NCBI GenBank assembly: GCA_002083525.1
Contig: LWDM01000074.1
Coordinates: 1-8,792 of the forward strand
DNA length: 8,792 nucleotides
DNA from: Proteobacteria bacterium SG_bin9
Lineage (GTDB): Bacteria > Pseudomonadota > Alphaproteobacteria > Rhizobiales > Xanthobacteraceae
Direction of reading: 5' to 3'
Shown: one piece after another, positions 1 through 4,908 of the stretch
Layout of the letters: every line of letters begins with the position of its first letter
Position numbering within the stretch: the first letter of the stretch is position 1
Translations under genes and position numbers: made by a program
The notes under the pieces: model-generated
Databases searched by the model: none
The model's input: the letters and a program-made list of their open reading frames with translations, nothing else
Told to the model about the DNA's origin: nothing

Positions 1-707
1 TCGTCTTCAAGATCCAGGCGAACATGGACCCGAACCATCGCGACCGCATCGCGTTCGCACGGCTTTGCTCGGGCAAGCTGACGCGCGGCATGAAGGCGAA
101 GCTGGTACGAACCGGCAAGCCGATGCCGCTGTCGTCGCCGCAATTCTTCTTCGCTCAGGACCGCGCGGTCGCCGACGAAGCGTTCGCGGGCGATGTGGTC
201 GGCATTCCGAATCACGGCTCGCTTCGCATCGGCGATACGCTGACCGAGGGCGAGGACATCGTGTTCATCGGCGTGCCGTCGTTTGCGCCGGAAATTCTGC
301 GCCGGGTGCGGCTGACTGACGCAATGAAGGCCAAGAAGCTGAAGGAAGCACTGCAGCAGATGTCGGAGGAGGGCGTCGTGCAGGTGTTCCGGCCGCGCGA
401 CGGCGCGCCGGCGCTGGTCGGAGTCGTCGGACAGCTGCAGCTCGACGTGCTGAAAGCTCGGCTCGACGCCGAGTACGGCCTGCCGGTTGACTTTGAAATC
501 AGTGAGTTTTCGCTCGCGCGCTGGATCTCCTCGGACGACCGCAAGAAGCTCGATGCCTTCGTTGCGGCCAACGGTTCGGGTGTGGCCGACGACGTCGACG
601 GCGACCCGGTTTTCCTCGCGAAAAACGAGTTCTATCTCGGCTACACACGCGAGCGGGCCGAGGGGATCGACTTCACCAACGTTAAGGATGTGAAGAAGAA
701 GGCTTAG
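1..707 (+). CDS. prfC: Peptide chain release factor 3 (RF3), C-terminal part, 5' end outside window
   Basis: RF3 is a cytoplasmic translational GTPase that removes RF1/RF2 from the ribosome after peptide release. The reading frame is already open at base 3, before the first in-window ATG at 24, and starts VFKIQANMDPNHRDR, a hallmark of RF3 just after the G domain. About 234 residues are present, against roughly 530 for a full-length family member, so the GTPase domain (P-loop, switches, NKxD) lies upstream of the window. What remains is the beta-barrel domain II (about residues 1-100, including FFAQDRAVADEAFAGDVVG) and the RF3 C-terminal domain. The latter contains QVFRP and VGVVGQLQLDVLKARLDAEYGL, followed by a charged tail ending in VKKKA. 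The stop is TAG at 705-707. Truncation is by the window edge only; I see no frameshift. The identification is very secure. Confidence 0.96.
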   Translation, partial: VFKIQANMDPNHRDRIAFARLCSGKLTRGMKAKLVRTGKPMPLSSPQFFFAQDRAVADEAFAGDVVGIPNHGSLRIGDTLTEGEDIVFIGVPSFAPEILRRVRLTDAMKAKKLKEALQQMSEEGVVQVFRPRDGAPALVGVVGQLQLDVLKARLDAEYGLPVDFEISEFSLARWISSDDRKKLDAFVAANGSGVADDVDGDPVFLAKNEFYLGYTRERAEGIDFTNVKDVKKKA

Positions 708-766
708 GCCGCCCTCGACCTGCGGAGTATAGTCGGCCTCGCGGATCACTCCCGCGGATACTGCCC

Positions 767-1123
767 ATGCCTGATTTCGATCATTTGTTTGAAGCAGCGA
801 TCGCGGAATGGCCGGAGCGGCTTGACCTCAAGGTCATCGAATCCGGGCCGGTCTATTTCGTCGAAGGCCTTGCACGGCTGCAGGAGAAACTTGCCGCTCA
901 GTGGATCGGCAAGCCCTCCGGCGTTCTCATGCGCAACATGCACTGGGCGATTTCCGCCGTCGCCAATCGCGCGTTCGAAAAGCGCGAGCCGGTGATCGTG
1001 CGCGACCTCAGCAAGGACGCGATCCGCGCCAAGTTCGAGGCCGACCTGACCAGCATCCTCTACCGGCCGCTGAACTGGAAACCGGCCGAGATCGACGCCA
1101 TCAAACAATATCTCGCCGCGTAG
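767..1123 (+). CDS. Conserved-looking hypothetical protein, 118 aa, cytoplasmic
   Basis: I do not recognise this family. The protein has no signal peptide, membrane segment or cysteine. It reads as a compact alpha/beta protein: an N-terminal helix (DHLFEAAIAEWPERL), a short strand region (LKVIESGPVYFVEGL), a helix-rich middle with MRNMHWAISAVANRAFEKRE, then DLSKDAIRAKFEADL and a C-terminal helix (AEIDAIKQYLAA). The ATG at 767 is preceded by a weak Shine-Dalgarno-like CGGA eight bases upstream, and no better start is nearby. It lies 59 bases after prfC on the same strand, so read-through from prfC is plausible, but there is no functional link to translation in the sequence. The codon pattern (strong G/C in third positions) matches the neighbours and supports a real gene. 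No function is proposed. Confidence 0.75.
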   Translation: MPDFDHLFEAAIAEWPERLDLKVIESGPVYFVEGLARLQEKLAAQWIGKPSGVLMRNMHWAISAVANRAFEKREPVIVRDLSKDAIRAKFEADLTSILYRPLNWKPAEIDAIKQYLAA

Positions 1124-1144
1124 CGTTTCTCTTGAACCTGATCG

Positions 1145-1180
1145 GCCGTCTCCTACGTTGTTAGCGCAACGGGAGATGGC
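1145..1180 (+). promoter_or_regulatory. Predicted hairpin sequestering the Shine-Dalgarno of the next gene
   Basis: Read directly: 1145-1153 (GCCGTCTCC) pairs with 1172-1180 (GGAGATGGC) with one G-U wobble. A two-base bulge (TA, 1154-1155) follows, then CGTTG (1156-1160) pairs with CAACG (1167-1171) around the loop TTAGCG. This gives 14 base pairs in total. The only good Shine-Dalgarno of the downstream gene, GGGAG at 1171-1175, lies entirely within the stem, and the preferred ATG (1182) begins two bases after it. No U-tract follows, so it is a poor intrinsic terminator. A role in translational control, or in thermo- or ligand-dependent opening, is inference. Confidence 0.5.
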
Positions 1181-1181
1181 G

Positions 1182-1766
1182 ATGCTCCATGTCCGGCTGT
1201 TGACGCCGATCATATTCGTTTTGGCTTTCGCGTCGCCGGCATGTGCCGACGATCCGCTGAACGCGGCGCCGTTTTCGCGGCAGCCTTGCGTGCTCGGCGA
1301 AGGGCCATGTACGCCATCGTTCTGCGGCGTGTTCAATGATGGACCGTGCGTGCCGGACATCCCGTTCCCGTATGGCAGCGGCGATCTGCGGCTGACGATC
1401 GAGAGCGCGCCGAAGGGCGCCGACGCGGACAAGTATCGTAAGCCCGATCACGATCTGAACACGCTCGCCGACCTCTATGCTGCGCTGCGTGCATGCTGGA
1501 CGCCGCCGGCGTCCGACGAAGCGCGCGAAGGCATGCAGATGTCGGTACGGTTTGCTTTCAAGCGCTCGGGCGACGTGATCGCGACGCCGGTCGTGACCTA
1601 CGCAACGCCGGGCGTGACCGACGAGGTGAGGGGCCGCTACCGCAGCGCAATCGACGAGGCACTCGCCCGCTGCGCACCGCTGTCGTTAACGAGAGCCCTC
1701 GGCAATGCGATCGCGGGCAAGCCGATCAACATCCGTTACGTCGATAACCGCGCGATCGCGCGATGA
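1182..1766 (+). CDS. Exported cysteine-rich protein with TonB/TolA-C-like tail
   Basis: This is a 194-residue exported protein of unknown function. Residues 1-22 form a signal peptide (hydrophobic core LTPIIFVLAFASPACA, predicted cleavage after A22, before DDP). Next comes a short Cys/Pro/Gly region (residues 36-60) with C36, C43, C48 and C56 and two GPC[TV]P repeats. The rest (about 95-194) resembles the TonB/TolA C-terminal fold in pattern: ACWTPP at 104-109, the strands MSVRFAFKRSGDV and PVVTYATPG, a helix with RCAP (C164) and a final PINIRYV strand. The mature protein has six cysteines, an even number that would suit disulfides in the periplasm. I chose ATG 1182 because GGGAG at 1171-1175 is six bases upstream; ATG 1176 and TTG 1158 are in frame but leave no spacing to it, or precede it. 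A hairpin covers this ribosome binding site. The gene ends convergently with the minus-strand genes. The TonB/TolA-C assignment is inference from pattern only. Confidence 0.8.
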   Translation: MLHVRLLTPIIFVLAFASPACADDPLNAAPFSRQPCVLGEGPCTPSFCGVFNDGPCVPDIPFPYGSGDLRLTIESAPKGADADKYRKPDHDLNTLADLYAALRACWTPPASDEAREGMQMSVRFAFKRSGDVIATPVVTYATPGVTDEVRGRYRSAIDEALARCAPLSLTRALGNAIAGKPINIRYVDNRAIAR

Positions 1767-1779
1767 AACATGGCGGCGA

Positions 1780-1802
1780 CGATGCGGCGGGACGCCGCAT
1801 CG
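1780..1802 (+). terminator. 10-bp perfect hairpin just after the exported-protein gene, possible terminator
   Basis: CGATGCGGCG (1780-1789) is followed by the loop GGA and its exact complement CGCCGCATCG (1793-1802). It starts 14 bases after the stop codon at 1764-1766, the usual place for a terminator. The bases immediately after the stem (ATAGCTGCC) are not T-rich; a modest T run (TTCTTTT) comes only about 18 bases later. It may therefore be a Rho-dependent end or an RNA-stabilising stem rather than a classic intrinsic terminator. Confidence 0.45.
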
Positions 1803-1827
1803 ATAGCTGCCGAAGCTGCTTCTTTTG

Positions 1828-1847
1828 ACATCATGTGGTCATGATGT
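1828..1847. repeat. 8-bp inverted repeat ACATCATG / CATGATGT
   Basis: ACATCATG (1828-1835) and CATGATGT (1840-1847) are perfect reverse complements around the loop TGGT. It sits in the convergent gap, so a promoter operator is unlikely. A REP-like palindromic element or a bidirectional termination/stability stem is more likely. No protein or RNA assignment is possible from sequence alone. Confidence 0.5.
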
Positions 1848-1850
1848 TGG

Positions 1851-1890
1851 AGCATGGTCGAGAAAGTGCAACGCGAATTCGCGTCGTGCT
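1851..1890. repeat. Nested palindrome with 14-bp perfect core, possible REP-like element
   Basis: The core ACGCGAATTCGCGT (1871-1884) is a perfect 14-base palindrome. It is flanked by AGCATG (1851-1856) and CGTGCT (1885-1890), which pair at five of six positions. The left arm, AGCATGGTC followed by GAGAAAGTG, resembles from memory the dispersed AGCATGATC...GAAAAGTG palindromes common in Bradyrhizobiaceae genomes. A degenerate copy of such an element is my inference; other genomic copies cannot be checked here. Confidence 0.4.
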
Positions 1891-1898
1891 CAAAAGCG

Positions 1899-1923
1899 GA
1901 TCGCCACGGATGTAATGGCGATC
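1899..1923. repeat. 8-bp inverted repeat GATCGCCA / TGGCGATC
   Basis: GATCGCCA (1899-1906) and TGGCGATC (1916-1923) are perfect complements separated by nine bases. It is the fourth of five consecutive inverted repeats in the gap between the convergent genes. No T-tract follows on either strand. Confidence 0.45.
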
Positions 1924-1932
1924 TAGCTCGAG

Positions 1933-1961
1933 CGCCGCTTTCACTTCGGGTGAGGGCGGCG
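1933..1961 (+). repeat. 12-bp stem-loop with UUCGG loop
   Basis: CGCCGC (1933-1938) pairs with GCGGCG (1956-1961). Two U-G wobbles (1939-1940 with 1954-1955) and TCAC (1941-1944) with GTGA (1950-1953) extend the stem to the UUCGG loop at 1945-1949. Because of the wobbles, the stem is continuous only in plus-strand RNA; on the minus strand they become A-C mismatches. It lies 167 bases beyond the upstream stop codon and is followed by GTTGCTGTTT, so it may be a back-up terminator or part of a structured RNA tail. Confidence 0.4.
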
Positions 1962-2009
1962 TTGCTGTTTGCGGCCTCCGTTTTCGCCGAAGATCGAGAT
2001 TTCGGAACG

Positions 2010-2240
2010 TCAGCTCGCGCCGCGCAGGCGGCACGAGGTGTGGCACGTCACGGTGTTGCCCTTCTTGCAGGTCTTGCAGACCTTGACACAAGCTTCCGTC
2101 TTGGTCGGATCGTATATGGGGTAAAGCTCCGCGACGCAGACCTTCTGCTCGGCGGTCAGCTCTTCTTCCTTCGTGCAGCCGCCGATGATGGCGAGCACCG
2201 CCAGCGCAACAGCGAAGACCGTGGTCCTGTGTACCCTCAT
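2010..2240 (-). CDS. Small cysteine-rich lipoprotein, unknown function, 76 aa
   Basis: This is a small lipoprotein of unrecognised family. Residues 1-21 form a lipoprotein signal peptide (MRVHRTT, then VFAVALAVLAIIGG), and the lipobox IGGC places the lipidated cysteine at C22. Residue +2 is Thr rather than Asp, so outer-membrane sorting is expected. The mature part is charged (TKEEELTAEQK) and then very rich in cysteine: C35, C51, C55, C58, C66 and C70. C51/C55 and C66/C70 make a twin CX3C arrangement, with C55/C58 as CX2C. There is no CXXCH, so it is not a c-type cytochrome. The six non-lipidated cysteines could form disulfides or bind a metal; this is inference. The start ATG (complement of 2238-2240) is preceded by AAGG and AGGG purine stretches. 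It lies 92 bases downstream of another minus-strand exported-protein gene and may share its transcript. Confidence 0.8.
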   Translation of the reverse strand: MRVHRTTVFAVALAVLAIIGGCTKEEELTAEQKVCVAELYPIYDPTKTEACVKVCKTCKKGNTVTCHTSCRLRGAS

Positions 2241-2332
2241 CTGACCCTTGATCCTTCGTAACAGAATCAGCCGAATTCAGTCGAGATGTGAAGGATATGT
2301 GGCAGGGACGGCTGCCGCCAAGCCCCTGCGGC

Positions 2333-2878
2333 CTAGGATGCAAAGGCGTTGCCGGGTCGAATCGAGCAGGAGGTGCCCGAAACGTCGGTCGAGATGATGC
2401 GATACATCCGTCCGTCCATGCCCTTGTGATACAGGTCCTGCCCGTTGTCCTTGCCGAAGATGACGCGCAGGTTGCAGCCGGTGAAGCCGGCATTGAAGGT
2501 GGCCTGAATGCGCCGCGCGCCGCTGCGCATCTGGTTCTCGATCAGCAGATTCTGCCCTTCGAAGCTGGTCGAGATATTGCCGGCGCCCTGACCGGTGTTC
2601 TGCTTGCCGCCGTCCGGATCGGTATCGGAGTTGTTGGAGCGGCCGCGGCTGTTCTGTCGCGACAGCCGGGTGAACAGGCGACCGCCATCGCTGACATAGA
2701 CCTGAAGCACCGACGCCGTGGAGCCGCGAGTCACATCGCCGGCGTCGGCGCGCTGCACGCGATACTCGCTCCACGACAGCCGGATCGTCTTGTTGTAGAG
2801 GGTCTTCGGGGCGTCGGCCAAAGCGGCGCTACTGCTCAGCGCTGCGATCAGCGAAAGAACCAGTCGGGCAATACGCAT
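2333..2878 (-). CDS. Exported hypothetical protein, 181 aa
   Basis: The function is unknown and I do not recognise a named domain. Residues 1-21 are a clear signal peptide (MRIARLVLSLIAALSSSAALA) with an ALA cleavage site before DAPKTLYNK. The mature protein looks beta-rich: TIRLSWSEY at 31-39, then ASVLQVYVSDGGRLFTRL at 55-72. A polar, disordered-looking stretch (residues 73-101, rich in S/N/G/D/Q) follows, and then another strand-rich half with RIQATFNAGFTGCNLRVIF and MYRIISTDVSGTSC. C135 and C171 are the only cysteines of the mature chain and could form one disulfide. The start ATG is the complement of 2876-2878. The stop (complement of 2333-2335) is followed directly in the minus direction by a small 5-bp inverted repeat (2314-2332) without a U-tract. 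It is flanked on the same strand by the lipoprotein and SRPBCC genes. Exported location is secure, role is not. Confidence 0.82.
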   Translation of the reverse strand: MRIARLVLSLIAALSSSAALADAPKTLYNKTIRLSWSEYRVQRADAGDVTRGSTASVLQVYVSDGGRLFTRLSRQNSRGRSNNSDTDPDGGKQNTGQGAGNISTSFEGQNLLIENQMRSGARRIQATFNAGFTGCNLRVIFGKDNGQDLYHKGMDGRMYRIISTDVSGTSCSIRPGNAFAS

Positions 2879-2938
2879 GGCGGGTCAGTTTGCGCAGAAT
2901 GAAATGAAATTTTGAAAAGCGGCCTTTCGGCAATGTTA

Positions 2939-2968
2939 GCCCTCCCGCGCAATACGGTGCAAGAGGGC
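2939..2968. repeat. Inverted repeat between SRPBCC and exported-protein genes
   Basis: GCCCTC (2939-2944) and GAGGGC (2963-2968) are perfect complements. Inside them GCGC (2947-2950) can pair with GTGC (2957-2960) through one wobble, in plus-strand RNA. It lies about 20 bases past the stop of the minus-strand SRPBCC gene, where a terminator would be expected, but no run of T follows in that direction for about 30 bases. It is therefore only a weak terminator candidate. Confidence 0.3.
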
Positions 2969-2988
2969 CGGGCGGCCGGTGCGGAGGT

Positions 2989-3450
2989 TCAGCCTGCGCG
3001 GGCGATCTTCAGCGCCTCGACGTTCTTCTTGATGTTGGCGAGCGCCAGAGCCGCTTCCTCATCGATGCGGCGCAGCTGATCGTCGGTCGGCGGCTTCTTC
3101 CGCTTCGGGTTGGCGATGGTGCGGGTGAAGCGCGTCGCGCCCGCGATCTCCTCGCAGGTATAGGTGCAGACGATCGGGCCGATGAAATCGGTGTCGGCGG
3201 TGGCTTTCCAGAGCCGCGGCTGCACGCGGTCCAGCACGACCCAGTCGAGCGAGACCTCGCCGGTGCGGGTGTGCCACTTCTCGTGGAAGGTCTCGCCCTT
3301 CTGCATCGGGCGGTTGGGGCTGTCGATGTGATGGGAGGCCGCGATCCACTCCGGCCAGGACTGCGGATTGCTCACGTAGTCGAGCACGGCGGCCGCGGGA
3401 GCGTCGATCAGGATATCGTGGCTGCGCTCGTAGGCGTAGGTCTCGGACAT
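2989..3450 (-). CDS. SRPBCC (START-like, polyketide-cyclase-type) family protein, 153 aa
   Basis: The fold is the helix-grip SRPBCC superfamily, which binds hydrophobic ligands in a deep cavity. The exact ligand or reaction is unknown. Evidence is the typical start of the family at residues 11-40: HDILIDAPAAAVLDYVSNP followed by SWPEWIAASHH (a strand, the DAP turn, a helix and the WPEW signature). A beta-meander follows (KGETFHEKWHTRTGEVSLDW, then VLDRVQPRLWKATAD and IVCTYTCEEIAGATRFTRTI). The long C-terminal helix (DEEAALALANIKKNVEALK) closes the cavity. Length is normal for the family. There is no signal peptide, so it is cytoplasmic. The start ATG (complement of 3448-3450) has GGGGAG about eight bases upstream in the minus direction. 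It is divergent from the TPR gene, with 141 bases between them in which I find no convincing promoter. The superfamily is secure, the specific function unassigned. Confidence 0.88.
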   Translation of the reverse strand: MSETYAYERSHDILIDAPAAAVLDYVSNPQSWPEWIAASHHIDSPNRPMQKGETFHEKWHTRTGEVSLDWVVLDRVQPRLWKATADTDFIGPIVCTYTCEEIAGATRFTRTIANPKRKKPPTDDQLRRIDEEAALALANIKKNVEALKIARAG

Positions 3451-3591
3451 CTGGTCGCTCCCCGTGTTTCCATTTTGCCGGCAGGTTCACTGAGACGGCG
3501 CGAAGGGTCAAGCGCGCAGCTTGGTAATAGTTGCGGTTGCATCCATGCGCTTCGCCGATGCATGCTCTGCATCTCGCCGACGGAACCGCCA

Positions 3592-4908
3592 ATGACCTGT
3601 CATGATCGCTACGGTTTGCCCCTTTCGACTACGTCCGATGACGCGGCCTCGCACTATCGCGAGGGCATCGACTATGTGCTCGCGGCATGGCCGGGTGCAG
3701 GTGAGGCGTTCGACGCGGCGATCGCCGCCGATCCGGATTTTGCGCTGGCGCATATCGCCCGCGCCCGCGTGCATTTCTTCTATGCGGAGGCGCAGGCCGC
3801 GCGTGCGTGCGTCGGCAAGGCGCGCGAACTGGTCACCCGCAAGGGTACCGAGCGCGAGCAAAGCCACGTCGAGACGCTGGCGCTCGGCATGGAGGGGCAG
3901 CCCGTCAAATCGCTGGCGAATGCGCTGGCGCATCTCGACCGATGGCCGCGCGACGCGCTGATCCTGTCATTGCCGCTCGGCGCGTTCGGTCTCTACGCAT
4001 TTTCCGGCATGGCCGATCACGATCAGGCGCGCGTCGATCTGTGTGAAAAGCACGCGCCGCACTATAGCGATGACTGGTGGTTTCTCACCTATCTCGGCTG
4101 GTCGCTGACCGAGAACAACGACGTGCGGCGCGGCCGCGCGTTGACCGAACAGGGGTTCGAAAAGCGCCGCGCCAACGCCAACGCCGCGCACGCGCTGGCG
4201 CACGCCATGTTCGAGGACGGCTCGACCGCGGATGCGGAGGCGATGATCGCCGGCTGGCTGCCGGGCTACGATCGCGCCGGCATTCTGCACGGACACATCT
4301 CCTGGCATCAGGCGCTGGCGGCGCTGGAGCATGGCGACGCGGCGCGAGCGCTCGCTATCTACAGCGATCGCATTCAGCCGAAAGTCACGACCGCGCCGCC
4401 GATCAATTCGGTCACCGACACCGCCTCGCTGATGTGGCGGATGATGGTCGAGGGACATCCGGTGCCCGCCGATGCTTGGCGCGACGTTGCCGCGCATGCG
4501 GAGCGGTCGTTCCCGAATGCGGGCGTTACCTTTGCTGATGTGCACATGGCGCTGGTCGCGGCCGCAACCGGAAACGCCTCGGGTCTGGAGCAGCGTATCG
4601 GCGCACTGGAGAAGCGGCTGGGCGAGGGCAAGCTCGCGGCGGGTGCGGTGGTGCCGGCGATCTGCCGCGCTGTGCGCGCCTTCGCTGGCGGTGACTACGC
4701 CGACTGCGTTCGGACCCTCGAGCCGATGGCAAATGAGGTGGTGCGGATCGGCGGCAGCCACGCCCAGCGCGAGATGATTGAAGATACGCTGCTGATGGCG
4801 CTGATGAAGTGCGGCGAGGCTGGGAAGGCGCGAGCGCTCCTCGACCGTCGCCTGCATCGCCGTCCGTCATTGCGGGATGCAAGGTGGCGGCAAGCGGTGG
4901 TTACCTAG
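3592..4908 (+). CDS. TTC38/StaR-like tetratricopeptide repeat protein, 438 aa
   Basis: This is a cytoplasmic all-helical repeat protein. Its bacterial relatives resemble animal TTC38, and no enzymatic role is established. TPR-like helices start at AGEAFDAAIAADPDFALAHI (residues 36-55) and continue through ARARVHFFYAEAQAARACVG. Family hallmarks are the DDWWFLTYLGW block (160-170), the histidine-rich AAHALAHAMFEDG (198-210), GHISWHQALAALEHGD (234-249) and, near the end, GGSHAQRE (387-394), which is very typical of TTC38 proteins. The conserved histidines H200, H204, H233, H235, H239 and H390 are all present. I chose ATG 3592 because family members normally begin right before the DRYG block; GACGGA lies about eight bases upstream. 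An in-frame ATG at 3562 would add ten residues. The open frame further upstream is antisense to the SRPBCC gene and is not credible coding. The stop at 4906-4908 overlaps the stop of the convergent binding-protein gene. Confidence 0.87.
   Translation: MTCHDRYGLPLSTTSDDAASHYREGIDYVLAAWPGAGEAFDAAIAADPDFALAHIARARVHFFYAEAQAARACVGKARELVTRKGTEREQSHVETLALGMEGQPVKSLANALAHLDRWPRDALILSLPLGAFGLYAFSGMADHDQARVDLCEKHAPHYSDDWWFLTYLGWSLTENNDVRRGRALTEQGFEKRRANANAAHALAHAMFEDGSTADAEAMIAGWLPGYDRAGILHGHISWHQALAALEHGDAARALAIYSDRIQPKVTTAPPINSVTDTASLMWRMMVEGHPVPADAWRDVAAHAERSFPNAGVTFADVHMALVAAATGNASGLEQRIGALEKRLGEGKLAAGAVVPAICRAVRAFAGGDYADCVRTLEPMANEVVRIGGSHAQREMIEDTLLMALMKCGEAGKARALLDRRLHRRPSLRDARWRQAVVT

Noticed and set aside
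2010..2240. Reading the CX2CK / TCHTSC region as a c-type heme site
   Set aside because: No CXXCH motif is present; the only Cys-His pair (C66-H67) is not in a heme-binding arrangement.
2288..2902. Plus-strand open frame of 204 codons
   Set aside because: It overlaps the whole minus-strand exported-protein gene, which has a clear signal peptide and start. The plus-strand translation shows no domain or ribosome binding site.
3271..3591. Open plus-strand frame extending the TPR gene upstream
   Set aside because: It runs antisense through the well-supported SRPBCC gene and has no TPR-like content. The family normally begins at the DRYG block, which follows ATG 3592.
3451..3591. Promoter pair or operator in the divergent SRPBCC/TPR gap
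   Set aside because: Several GCAT-containing imperfect repeats lie at about 3538-3575, but they mispair at two or more positions, and I find no hexamer pair good enough to call a promoter.
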